Source of the DNA: Chara braunii
Lineage: Eukaryota; Streptophyta; Charophyceae; Charales; Characeae
DNA: 24,033 bases
NCBI GenBank assembly: GCA_003427395.1
Contig: BFEA01000899.1
Span: 358,197-382,229, forward strand
Direction of reading: 5' to 3'
The notes under the pieces were generated by a model, which was not told the DNA's origin, ran no database searches, and worked only from the letters and a program-made list of their open reading frames with translations. Position numbers and translations under genes: made by a program. Positions 7,601 to 17,272 of the stretch are shown piece by piece (positions within the stretch are counted from its first letter, which is position 1; each line of letters opens with the position of its first letter).

Positions 7601-10600
7601 CCCAGGGCTTCCCTGAGCAAGGTGCCTTTGTCATAACGTTCCACCTGCAGAGATGGACCAGTGAGCTCCGCGAGGCCGGAGAGACCAGATGAATCTTCTT
7701 GCCACCCTACCTCCTTCAGCATTGCTGCTATCTGGGGGTCGTGTAGATCTGAATCATCAACACTGACCGCGCCAACATCGAGAGCACCTAGATCCCCAAG
7801 ACCTAGAGCAGACAGATCGAGTTTCCCACCTGGTGCCTCGAGCCCGAGGTCTCCAAACGATTCCATGTCGGAAGAGCCAATGTTGAGCGACGAAGCATAA
7901 TCTTGCTGTGACCGGCCACCTTTCGGAGGCCTCATGCCAAGCAACACCTCCAGCTGTGCCGCTTCATCCTCTGATTCCCCACCAGAGTCCCATCCCCCTA
8001 CAAGATCCTTCTCCTCAATCTCTTTCTCTTTCACCTTGGCATCACGGAGACTGCCCTTTGCCTCGGCTAGCTTGCCTTCCCTCTTCAGTGTCAGAGCTGT
8101 CTTCTTTAGCGCCTGCACTTCCTCAACCATCTTTGCCCTCATCGGATTGGCAGCAGCATTCCCCACTTTCTTACTGCGCTTGGGCTTCTTCAACCCCAAC
8201 AATACCTCCAGATCATCCTCCTCGTCCTCCTCCTCGTCATCACCGCCCAATATCTCCATATCTTCTATCTTCTTTTCCAATTCCCTGGCTTTCTTTTGCT
8301 CCTCTCTCCACTGTGCCATGTTCCCTTCCTTCCTGAATGCTGCCGCTCTCTTCCTACAAGCCTGCCTTTCTTCTTCTAGTTTTGCCAACTTGCCATTCAG
8401 CGTAGACTTCGGTCCATCTGGCCCTCTCGTGGTTCCCTCACTTACACCTGCTCCGGCCCCCATCCCACCACCACCTCCTGCTTCTTCTCCTGGGGCAGCC
8501 CCTCCGGCAGCTTCTACTTTGCTGGACACCGGTGTTTCCAATGTGACTGGCCCCAGTGAGCTCAGAGGAACAGCAGGCAACTCAGATGCACCAACCACTG
8601 ATGACTGTGACACTGAGTTGCCCTCCGGAACGCCCATCGGTGCCACACTTGTGCTGGTGGAAGCAGATGCCATTTGCTTTCCTCGTGACTGCGCCAAGTC
8701 GCTCCCTTCATCTTCGAACTTTGGCCCCCACCCATCCCTCTTCCCAGATCCCTCTGTTAACCCTACATTCTCCGATGTGCCAGCCACCGTAGCTTCTCGT
8801 GCAGATGAACTTCCCGTGTCTGTTGGAGCTGCTCCCCATTCTAGCAGGTCTGCAAGGTCAGGATCAGCCATTCCGGCAGCGGCCTTAACCTTGTCGGGAT
8901 CTGGACCCAAACCGCTGTCACCACTTCTTCCCTGGCCACCATAATCCACCAAGCTCCCTTCTTTATCCCCACTAATCTCCAGCTTTGTGCTCATGCTAAT
9001 TTTCACACCTGCAGTACCCGTGAGTCCAGTTGCAGCCACGCTGGCCATGGTGCTGTCGTTGCCTCCTAATTCTGCGCTCCCAATCATATGTTCCCATGCT
9101 GTTGCCGTTCCATGGGTACCACTTGCGCCCGGGACCTCCACGTCATGCCTCCCCTTTTGGCCGTAACCCATCAAACTACCATCACGGTCATCGCCTTTCT
9201 CCGGCTGCATGATCCAGGGGGTAGAAGAAACACTTGATATGCGTTGCAATGCAGAGCTGACCATTGAGGAAGCAGCAGTATCTGGTCGCCCAACTGCAAC
9301 CATGGCTGTGGAAGAACCCATGCTTCCCATCCCATCATCACCTATCCGCAAACCCTCTTGCTGGTCGTTGCTTCCACCCAGTGGCATGTTCCAGGTCATA
9401 AACGGGGCACTGGAGATACGGTCCAGTCCATGAACGGCTCCTGATGAAGAAATGCCTGGCTGCTCTGATCTAGCCGGAGTGTTGGCAACAGTACTGGATG
9501 GGCGTTCCCATCCAGCATCTGTAACAGGGGCACCACTCGCAACACGATTCAAGCCAGCAATGGCTGCAGAAGTGACACCGACACCACTATCCACATGTCC
9601 AAAACCAACTGAAGGTGTGGCCACCATGCTCGATACACGTTCGACTCCTGGAATGGCCGCTGCCGGAGTACTATCCGAACGTCCAAATGCAGCTGCTGCT
9701 GTAGGTCCTGAAGCAACAATGCCATCTGTTGTGGGTACCCATTCCGACCCTGTCGCAGAAGCACTGCTTGCAGTGCGCAGCGGCCCAAGACTGGATGCAA
9801 AAGGTACACCACCTCCATCTATACCCAGGGTACCCCCAAATTTATCAGCGGGCATGGTAGCACCACCCACCGGCGGTGTCAATCCAGGAGTGGCACTCCC
9901 CATACTTGCAAACGAAGCAAAAGGCGCTGATGCAGAGCTTTCCATGCGTCCCAACCCCGGAGCTTGATGAGCAAAAGCACTGTCCACACGTCCAAAGCCA
10001 GTGGAGGTGGCAGGACCGCTCCATATACTTCCAAAATCAGGGGCAGGCATCGAACTACCACCCAAAACATTTCCCCCCCCATGACCTGTGCTTTCTTCAC
10101 TATCCGCAGAATCTTCATAAAGATTCGACTCGAGGGCCTGGATATTTGTCTGCAGTTCCTTAACATATCTACTATGCTGCATGGAGTCCAAGTGCCTCCC
10201 CTGCCGTCGCAGAATTTCCGTCATCTCCGATGCCCTTGTCAACTCCTGCTTGAGCTCTTCGATTTCCCGCAGCTTTTCAGGGTTTGCCCTCTTCCCCACC
10301 CCTGTGGCTGCTACAGAAGCAGCTCCTGCTACCTGATTACCAGGAGCGATTGATGGAGAAGGAAAACTAGGAGTCGGGAAGGCTGCATGTCCTCCTCCAG
10401 CCTGCCCCTGTGGTGGAAATCTAGATTGTCCATATTGAGAGAGATTCCCGCCACTGCCATTATCTTCCGCAGCAGCAACATGGGGCGACATTGCACTTGA
10501 AGCCACCATACGGGCCGTTCTCCCTCCATAACCAGGCCCTGCTCCTGCTTGACCCCCATACCCACCCACGGCCCTGTACGTGGAAGGAAGTTCAGAACCT

Positions 10601-10766
10601 GCGCCACTTAAGACGCCATGCCTATGCGAGGAAGCTGTGCCGATGCTGCTGCTGCTATATGCACTAGATGGTCCACCTGACACACTCGCAGGGGGCAGTG
10701 GTCCCGGAGGGTATGGAGTGCCCGAGATCCTCCCCATGCTGTCCAACCCTGGCAAATGTGCACTTC
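4674..10766 (-). CDS. Giant exon of a FYVE-finger protein with DM14-like repeats
   Basis: This exon of about 2,030 codons has no frameshift or stop. The 3' splice site CGCTTGTCAG|GAAGTGCAC (AG at 10768-10767), with a likely branch site GACTAAT 25-30 bases upstream, sets its start. One base from the FYVE exon plus GA completes a Gly codon. Order of parts: a Pro/Gly/Ser-rich tail; a coiled coil (10120-10290); a Gly/Ser/Ala/Thr-rich region with an array of R-x-x-S motifs (9229-9999); then about ten helical repeats of the type HKRRAxALKREGKLAEAKEE...LEKRIEELE between 8400 and 4850. These resemble DM14 repeats of CC2D1A proteins and the repeats of plant FYVE proteins such as Arabidopsis At1g61690. 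DM14 repeats bind ESCRT-III CHMP4, so an endosomal adaptor role is inferred. The antisense strand's open frames are shadows. Confidence 0.9.
4840..8400 (-). other. Region of about ten DM14-like repeats
   Basis: Repeat units of about 45 residues occur near 8260-8400, 8010-8135, 7490-7625, 7065-7195, 6640-6780, 6242-6375, 5965-6095, 5585-5715, 5225-5345 and 4845-4920. Each has the core K-R/K-R-A/S-x-x-L/F-R/K-R/K-E/D-G-x-x-x-E-A followed by an amphipathic helix L-E-K-R-I. The two near 6700 and 6300 are the most alike (both begin LKQEALDHKRRAV), which points to recent internal duplication. Those at 5225 and 4845 are the most divergent. The two nearest the N-terminus (8010-8400) are followed by an acidic stretch and a repeated LEVLLG motif. 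Confidence 0.85.
6480..7764 (-). other. Four copies of an acidic DPE..AML..VGW motif
   Basis: Between DM14-like repeats the protein carries an acidic motif of about 20 residues, with consensus D-x-x-D/N-P-E/Q-x-x-A-M/L-L-x-x-V/M-G-W. The copies are at about 7698-7764, 7310-7372, 6878-6950 and 6480-6542. Three of them begin VTEEDE or VTEKDE. Each ends in Gly-Trp followed by Glu/Asp. The motif looks like a short amphipathic helix suited to binding a partner; it is not a known catalytic site. Confidence 0.8.
9229..9999 (-). other. Array of about ten hydrophobic-x-R-x-x-S motifs
   Basis: In the disordered region the protein repeats a 6-residue word at intervals of roughly 15-40 residues: FGRVDS, LGRMES, FGRSDS, VERVSS, FGHVDS, LNRVAS, WERPSS, LDRISS, VGRPDT, LQRISS. 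Nine of ten keep the Arg. The words fit the L/F-x-R-x-x-S/T consensus of plant SnRK/CDPK kinases, so a multisite phosphorylation region is a reasonable inference. LDRISS and LQRISS are each followed by a similar tail (PFMTWNMP / TPWIMQP), so the array grew partly by longer duplications. Confidence 0.75.
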
Positions 10767-11091
10767 CTGACAAGCGAATAGCGGAATTCAAACACATGCA
10801 AGCAGCAATTAGTCATCGCCAAGAAATCGAAGGCGCACACGATTGCTCCAGTCCCGTCCAAAGAAGAGTAACACCTCCAGAATTGATGCAGTGTCGGCTG
10901 AGTTGCTTTGCCCTCGGGACGCTAATTCACACCCCACCTCTTGCTACTCCCCCTCTCTCCCCCTCGCCAATGCAAGTACCCTTCAACACAGTCCCAAATG
11001 CATACAGGCTGGGGACTCATGAGACTGGCTCTGACTGCAGAAAGACGGCCAAGCCAGCAACATGTGCTAATGCCAACTAAGGGGGTGGTCC

Positions 11092-11384
11092 TGATGGTGT
11101 TCTGTTCATGCTGTGGAAGCATGAACCTGGCTGCTTTTACCATCATGTTCATGCTTTCCAGGCACAGCAAACATAGCACCAGTGTGGCCTCTCCCTGAGC
11201 CGCTATGATTATGCGTTTGGTTGAAAATCTGCTGGTGTTCTGTACATGCTGTGGAAGCATGAACCTGACTGCTTTTACCATCATGTTCACGCTTTCCAGG
11301 CACGACAAACATAGCACTAGTGTGGCCTCTCCCTGAGGTGCAGGCACCACTGAACTACGATTACGCTTTTGGTTGGAAATCTGG
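11092..11384. repeat. Tandem duplication, about 140 bp x 2
   Basis: The unit starting TGGTGTTCTGTTCATGCTGT at about 11094 recurs at about 11234 with about 90% identity and extends to GGTTGGAAATCTG. The second copy has a 13-base insertion (GTGCAGGCACCACTGAA region near 11338). Within each unit GTTCATGCT..AGCATGAAC is palindromic. It lies wholly in the intron. Confidence 0.85.
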
Positions 11385-11523
11385 CATCCAGAATGAAACG
11401 GCGTTTATGCTTCTGATCGGAAATCTGACATCCAGATTCCAGAATGAGATGGACAACACAAAATGTGTTTCCGAATGCTTTGGATTCCTGAACCTAGACA
11501 TAGGTACAGCTCTAATAGACTAA

Positions 11524-11684
11524 ACGAAACAGTCTGTCACAGCCCCTTGTTTGTTGTCCGCCTCACCCTCTCTGCCTACGGTTTAGCGGTTCTGTCTGAC
11601 AATATTTCAAAGAGAACTGCCGGTAAGCCGTAGGCAGAGAGGGAGAAGAGGTAGCACATGAGGGGCTGTGGCAGACTGTTTCGT
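11524..11684. mobile_element. Hairpin (foldback) element, family C
   Basis: The left arm starts ACGAAACAGTCTGTCACAGC. The right arm, read in reverse complement, starts ACGAAACAGTCTGCCACAGC. Homology continues for about 70 bases per arm (both contain CCCTCTCTGCCTACGG), leaving a short loop near 11605. Almost the whole 161 bp can fold into one long stem. There is no coding capacity, and it is probably a MITE. No clear target-site duplication is visible. Confidence 0.8.
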
Positions 11685-11689
11685 CAGGG

Positions 11690-12900
11690 TTTCACCAACT
11701 CATCATATATGTATATATACATATATATCATCATAGAAAACTGCTCTGTGATATATATAACATCTAANCCCCCGCCATAGAGACATAAATCGCAGTGTCC
11801 TATACATCGTCCTACACGTATATATATATTGTCACATATCTATGAACTAAAGGAGCGCACCTTGCGAACGATAAACATACACAAGAGAAACATGAAGAGC
11901 ACACTGAAATCATTATTTTTTATCATTCTTCTTTTCAACTTCCACTTTACTATGCCTGTCACGTACAAGGCTTGCCACGTTGATCGAGTTGAGTGCAGGC
12001 TGCCCGCATCCCTGTGTGCCATAACGGCCCAATTGTACGCTGTGAGAAAGAGGCAAAGGGGGAGGGGGGATAAACAAAGGAAAGAGATAGAGTGAAGACA
12101 AAGCGAAGGAAGACAAAGGGAAAGTAAGGGGAAGTAAAGAGTGTGGAATGAAGATGAAAGCGTAGTAAAAGATAAGAAAAGGCTCGACAATCAGTCTCCG
12201 TCCTTGACGACAGCGAGGCCATACATTGTAAGGATGAGGTGGATGAAGACATGGAAGACCTAGCTAAGCATTCTCAGTTCAACGATTGCCACGATGGCTA
12301 GCAACGAGCATGCCCATCAAACACTCCCGACAAATGGCATGTCGATTGCAGGCCAACATGAAGGAACAACGGGCACCGCAAAAGACCATGCATTCAGTAT
12401 AACCCCCAAGACCGCAAAATGGACATATAGTGTCGGATGCGGAGGGTGCCTGCGGTCAGAAATGGAGGGACAGTCCTCTACACACACAAATGCAGAAACC
12501 ATATGTCACTGTAGTGATTGTGACATAGACGATGGTGGCCACAGCCGAGTGCAACAGTGTCTGTAGTTGTGCAAAGGAGAAGGTCGCAGAGTGTTTGTAC
12601 ATTATCCTGCTGCAGCACGGGCCCAGAGGAATGACCTTCGACACAAGAGAGATTCCGGACAGTTTGGTGGGCAAGAAAACAGCATCACTGTGTAAGGAAT
12701 CAGTAACATCAGTCATGGCATGGACCATGATGCTTTTGTCCCACAGCTCCCAGTGGTCAGTGGCATGTACAATAGCCATGTAATGGTCAGGTCCGTGTAC
12801 AATGCAGGCAGAGATGTGGGATGGGGGATTAAGCCACTCGCCCGCTTCAACATTATATACACAGCATGAGGGCTAGCCTCCTCATGGGTATGTGAAACTC
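11690..12900. other. Intronic sequence, no gene seen
   Basis: This contains an AT palindrome (ATATGTATATATACATAT near 11706-11728), one N at 11767, and a purine-rich stretch (12045-12180). The open frames, such as 12294-12566, have no recognised domain or splice context. Confidence 0.5.
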
Positions 12901-12901
12901 C

Positions 12902-12980
12902 GACGAAACAGTTGTTGCAGGCCCCCTTTTCTTGTCCTTTTTTCTCCCTTTCTGGCTGCGGTTCACCGGACAGCTGTCAA
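12902..12980. mobile_element. Family C element, single arm
   Basis: This starts ACGAAACAGTTGTTGCAGGC and follows the family C left arm (GGCCCC, TTGTCC, CTCCCTTTCTGGCTGCGG, GGACAG) in order with substitutions. No second arm follows, so it is a truncated copy. From 12980 to 13354 nothing else is recognised. Confidence 0.6.
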
Positions 12981-13354
12981 TGACTACGTATAACATCTAA
13001 ATACCCCACACCAAACGGTGATGTTGAACTACGAGGTATATCCTCTGGACCGACCGGTAGCACCTACTCCGTAACTCATTCTCAAACTTTGGCCCTTAGC
13101 CTCAATCGCCCTCGGGGCAAGGCCAAGTAGAAGTAGCTCCACTGTGGAGCTGCCCCTGATCCCTGTCCAGGTGACCATCGGCAAAAACGCCATCGTCCTG
13201 TAGTGCGCCTACCCTGTAGCTCATCAGCACGGATCAGTCTGTGTCCCAATCACCCTCTCACCACCACAACAGCCATCTATGCCAGTCTACAGTGGTGGTC
13301 CGGCTCAAAAAGCGTTCAGCATCCTGGCTGGTTTCAGTCGCTGGCGTGCAAACA

Positions 13355-13476
13355 CTACTATGTTCTCCCAAACAAAAGGCACCTCCTCATGGTTGTTCCG
13401 AAGGGGAAAGATAGCTTGTATAATATGTATATACATTCATTATCACGATGCGTTATGTTCCAGGGAAGACGGTAGT
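13355..13476. mobile_element. Degenerate family A foldback
   Basis: The left end ACTATGTTCTCCCAAACAAAAG and the right end (reverse complement CTACCGTCTTCCCTGGAACA) are diverged versions of the family A ends. The interior is unlike other copies. Confidence 0.45.
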
Positions 13477-13545
13477 CTGACTTCCCAACCAACGTTGAAG
13501 TGCCTGCACACTCACTGCACGTTGTCCCGCCTCTCACAGTTGGAC

Positions 13546-13966
13546 ATTCTCAGCAAGACAGGCATAAAAGAAGAGAAGAGAAGTCTGTCTGACTGATGGT
13601 TGGCCTGTTACCGTCTTCCCCCAACTACAACGCACAGTCATACTGTCATCGGGCAGAGACATCCACCAACATNNNNNNNNNNNNNNNNNNNNNNNNNNNN
13701 NNNNNNNNNNNNNNNNNNNNNNNNNNNNNNNNNNNNNNNNNNNNNNNNNNNNNNNNNNNNNNNNNNNNNNNNNNNNNNNNNNNNNNNNNNNNTTGGCCTG
13801 CTACCATCTTCCCCCCAACTACAACGCACAGTCATACTGTCATCGGGCAGAGACATCCACCAACATTCTCAGCAAGACAGGCATAAAGGAAGAGAAGAGA
13901 AGTCTGACTGACTGATGTTTGGCCTGCTACCGTCTTCCCCCAACTACAACGCACAGTCATACTGGC
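13546..13966. repeat. 126-bp tandem array interrupted by assembly gap
   Basis: The unit TTGGCCTGCTACCGTCTTCC...AACATTCTCAGCAAGACAGG...GACTGATG begins at 13600, 13793 and 13919. The last two give a period of 126. The N run at 13673-13792 sits inside a unit. Each unit contains the family A end sequence (CTACCGTCTTCCCCCAACTACAACGCACAGTCAT), so the array probably grew from a family A insertion. Confidence 0.85.
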
Positions 13967-14050
13967 TGTGCATCTAGACCGAAAGTTGCACCAAATTCAG
14001 CTATAATTACTGTGCATTGAACTGCATTCCATTCAAGTGACTACCGTAGG
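13927..14050. mobile_element. Degenerate family A foldback
   Basis: The left end is CTACCGTCTTCCCCCAACTA. The right part AAATTCAGCTATAATTACTG, ending near CAAGTGACTAC, matches the inner right arm of other family A copies. It is diverged at the tip. From 14050 to 14847 I recognise nothing in the intron. Confidence 0.5.
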
Positions 14051-14851
14051 TCTGCCCCAAATTCAGAAAACACAACAATGGGTTCTACAGCTTCTACTAC
14101 ATTATTCTTCATGTCTGCACAGTTGCTCCTTAATGATCACGAATTCAAAAATTCAGATCTACCAGTTTTATATTGGTATTTTATGTGAAGGTACTGCCTG
14201 GTACATCTGCGTAGAACTTGCTCAGAAACGGTATTTCGGCACCTTTCAGGTATGTTTGCCACAATACATGGGCAGACTGGTATATTTGCTACAATACTTC
14301 TCCAAATGGGTATGTCCGCAATTTGCCCGTTTTCATTCCAGCATGACTGTTTGTTCTCTGGTACCTCATCCATTTCATGTAAAATTCACATGCATCTGGA
14401 GATTCTGGACTAGTGCTGAAAACTAGAGCAACCCAAAATTCAGGAGAACCTTTTTCCGGAATCCATCCGCATTTCAGCAGGTCGCATTGTAACTGGTTTA
14501 TCAGGGAATATTCTAATCAATATTTGGCCTCCCAGACAAGCATACCTTATCATAAGCCTTTCACCGTTTAGTCCCCAACACAACCGGTAGCAAAAAGACT
14601 GACACATAGGGCCTTTAGCTCTGCAACACGACATGGCACATGGATCTGGATTCCGGACTGTATTTTAGCCCAGATACGTTTGCACTGACCCGGCATTTTG
14701 AAAGTATCTGGACCAGCGCTGGCATCAGATTCATTTAGACTGCTGCGCAATGGAGCCAGAGGCCCATACACTGATTATACTATACACACTGCGTGTTTCA
14801 ATTTGATTAAGAAATCATCGCATAAGAAGGTGCTTGGCTTCTTCCATTTAA

Positions 14852-15000
14852 ACCACCAGTACTTGGCCGGCTATCGGCCGCGGAAAAAAATAGAGTAGAA
14901 ACGTTTCTAGGTGGATGAATTTGGGCGCTCCTGTAGTGGCCCATACGTTTCCTAAAATCGTGGCGCGTTAACGGGCACGACTTTGGGAAATACTGGTGGT
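14852..15000. mobile_element. Family D element flanked by TTAA
   Basis: The terminal inverted repeats are ACCACCAGTACTT (left) and ACCACCAGTATTT (right, reverse complement), 12 of 13 matching. TTAA flanks both sides (14848-14851 and 15001-15004). A TTAA duplication is typical of piggyBac-type transposition. TTAA may instead simply be part of a longer palindrome. The interior is non-coding. Confidence 0.6.
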
Positions 15001-15224
15001 TTAATTGCGAAACCAATTCTTTGCCCTCACGGAATACACAAACCATGCGCAATGATATAGGAGCCATCTCTTTTTCTTTCTTTCTTTTTTCTTTTTCTTC
15101 GACGGAGGAGCCATCCCAATCCACCAATGAGTATGCAAATATTACCTGGGTCAGACAACCGACCGTGAGTGACAAATTTGAAAAGGAGAAAAAAGAAAAG
15201 AGAAGAAATGGCTGTTTGGGTTAC

Positions 15225-15450
15225 CTTGAGGAGGCAGCGGCTGATGCTGCCCCAAGGCCGGAGGGGGTCGCCTTCCATCTTGCACACCTGTCGTCCGACC
15301 CCTTCCTCCAGTGCTGGCCTCTTGTGAAGATATGATCTGATTGTAGCAGGCATTGCAGACACGTACGTACTCGGTGCTGGTGCCCGGCAGACCCGCCCTT
15401 TGGGTCAGACAGTCCCTACAAAAGTCGCCCCTGCAATTCTTACAGGAATG
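15225..15450 (-). CDS. FYVE zinc-finger exon (C-terminal half)
   Basis: This exon of 226 bases lies between ATTTCTTCAG| (acceptor, AG at 15452-15451) and CTCAAG|GTAACC (donor, GT at 15224-15223). It encodes HSCKNCRGDFCRDC, then AGLPGTSTEYVRVCNACYNQ. The spacing C-x2-C-x4-C-x2-C, the LP, and the final R-V-C-x-x-C-Y are cysteines 3-8 of a FYVE finger. FYVE fingers bind PI3P on endosomes through R-R/K-H-H-C-R. Here the second His is Ser and the following Arg is Lys, so lipid binding may be altered. The first two cysteines and the start codon must be in an upstream exon. I searched the minus strand above 15450 for C-x2-C-x3-F before a donor and did not find it. Confidence 0.85.
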
Positions 15451-15729
15451 CTGAAGAAATTTTGCAATTTTGGTTGGAATCATTATTTGTTCCACAGGTC
15501 CAGCAGTCGCAAGCGGACCAAGACCAGCCACACCCAGCAAGAGGTGGGGGGACGGGGAGAGGCGGGGGACACAGAAAGAAAAGACAACAAAAAGAACAGA
15601 ACAAAAACACGAACAAACAAGAACAGAGTCAGGCTCGAACTCTAGTCAGCAGGCTCACACGAAAAAAAACACCAGGGGAAAAGAAAGAAAAGGATAAACA
15701 AAGAAATAGACATATTCAGACTCACCAAC

Positions 15730-15883
15730 GGGCCTAGCTCAGTCAGTACACCCATGAACTGTTGAAATATGGACCTGAGTTCAAATCCAGATCAAATCAA
15801 AATAACATCGAATTACCTGGGGCCAGTCAGCCGAATAATGATACCTGAAGGCTGTTGCCCTTTTCGAGAAAACAAAAAAAAAA
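15730..15883 (+). mobile_element. tRNA-derived SINE, copy 1
   Basis: The head GGGCCTAGCTCAGTCAGTAC contains a Pol III A box. GAGTTCAAATCC about 40 bases later is a B box. The body CCTGGGGCCAGTCAG..AATAATGATA..GAAGGCTGTTGCCC and an A-rich tail follow. Three other copies in this window share all parts. Low-complexity A-rich sequence follows to about 15935. Confidence 0.8.
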
Positions 15884-16018
15884 GAGAGAGAAAAACAAAA
15901 AACAAAGGAAAAACAAAGGAAAAAAGAATTCAGACTCAAACTTTGGGGCCAGGTCCACACTTAAAACCCATGTACTTGAACTAGTTCAACTGTGGGACAG
16001 GTTTTGTGCGAATTAGGG

Positions 16019-16134
16019 TATACTCACACAAGGACCTTTTGGAATGAGTTCTGGACGTCATTGCAGTCAGATACATCTAGCACAGGGCCCGATTGCGGTC
16101 AGATGCATCCAGGACAGTCCCAGTGTGAGTATGC
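16019..16134. mobile_element. Foldback element family B, copy 1
   Basis: The left end is TATACTCACACAAGGAC and the right end in reverse complement is GCATACTCACACTGGGAC. Inside are inverted copies of CTGGA(T/C)G..AT..GACCGCAAT. The copies at 16862-17083 carry the same words. Confidence 0.7.
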
Positions 16135-16860
16135 ACTTACAAAACCAGAACAAATTATAAAAAAAAGAAACAAAACAGATGGTACAAAGATCTTTACGCC
16201 GCACTTTGCAAATTTTTTTTATTTTTATTCTTTTTTCTCCAGGGTAGGACATATGGCTGACGTCGTTTGAGAGGAACGCAGCACTTTTACGGAGAAGACG
16301 TCGATTCCCACCTCACTGTTGTTGCAAGTGTATGTTGACACAATTAGCAGGTCGATACAAAAAGCGAAGTACATATGTGATTATGCCCTCAGTGAGGGTG
16401 TTACAGAGGGCGCTGAGGTGAACGAAAGAAGAACGAAAAAAATAATAAAATGGAAACTACACTAGGGATGGGAACACGGGATGATGCATTATAAGTAGTA
16501 GTGTGAGTGTGCCCTCCGTGACCATCTGTCAGAAGCCGTGGAATGCGCTCTGCCACGCTGGCAGGGCACTAAAAACAAACAAAACACAAACAAAAGAAGG
16601 GAAAAACAAAATCACAGAGAAGAAAACTTGAAACAAACCAGAAAATTCGATACATTACACGAAGCAATGGTGTGAGCACTACCTCGTGCTCTGTACTTTC
16701 CCGACATCGTAAGTCTCTTTTTTGTTTTTTTTTGGTTTTCAGGTGGGCCCACAGGGCCCGTTCATTTTCTTTTTGCCGAGCCTCCACGAGACCCCCAAAA
16801 AATGTGGTGTATGTCATATTCTCATTTTCCCCAACGCTGGGAAAGGCAGTGGTGGTTTAA
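16135..16860. other. No gene seen
   Basis: This is A/T-run-rich sequence with short repeats. GGTGGTTTAA at 16851-16860 is a solo end of family D abutting the next family B element. The open frames are low complexity. Confidence 0.5.
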
Positions 16861-16861
16861 G

Positions 16862-17083
16862 ACATACTCACCCTGCCACTTTCCTAACTATATCTAACCA
16901 GAATTGCACTCTGGATGAATCTGACCGCAATTACGTCCAGAGTGAAAGAAGAGGGAATTACTTAAGACATACTCACACTGGCACTTCCCTAAATGTATCT
17001 AACCAGAATCACACTCAGACCTGGATGAATCTGACCGCAATTACGTCCGGAGCTTAGTAGAAGAAGTCCTAGTGTGAGTATGC
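16862..17083. mobile_element. Family B elements, two in direct tandem
   Basis: The copies begin GACATACTCAC at 16861 and 16966, each right after TTAA. Each contains TGGATGAATCTGACCGCAAT and TTACGTCC. The second ends AGTGTGAGTATGC, which is the inverse of the start. The first is truncated at its right end, so the second may have inserted into it or arisen by tandem duplication. Confidence 0.7.
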
Positions 17084-17272
17084 GCTTCTAAGAAATGTAA
17101 AGTTATAAACTACTTTTTCTCCTAAGCCATGGAAAAAAACAACGGCGCAGGAACCCATCACACACCATTTGTGGATTGCTTGCCCTTTCTCCAGCAGTGT
17201 ATGGGTCGGTGGCAACAGCACTGAAACAGAATTTTTAGCAGTAAATTTGCATGGACAGAACAGTGGATAGTA

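Larger units (their letters stand above)
10767..15224 (-). other. Large intron of the FYVE gene, about 4.46 kb
   Basis: The donor CTCAAG|GTAACC (GT at 15224-15223) and the acceptor TTGTCAG (10767) have matching phase, so the two exons can join directly as ...PPQ-G-SAHLPG. No extra exon is needed to keep frame, though one cannot be excluded. The intron holds a 140-bp tandem duplication, a long hairpin element and a half copy of it, two degenerate family A foldbacks, a tandem array with the assembly gap, and a TTAA-flanked element. It grew by accumulating small repeats. Confidence 0.75.

Noticed and set aside
7934-8944. 336-codon plus-strand open frame, Ser/Pro-rich
   Set aside because: It lies wholly antisense to the giant exon, and its Ser/Pro/Ala runs are the complement of Glu/Gly/Ala codons there. 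No independent motif.
12294-12566. 90-codon frame with Cys/His pairs (CGGC, CHCSDC)
   Set aside because: The Cys spacing does not fit a zinc finger I know; it is on the plus strand inside the intron and has no further support.
13546-13966. Possible CRISPR-like repeat-spacer array
   Set aside because: The units are contiguous 126-bp tandem copies without unique spacers, in a eukaryotic intron.
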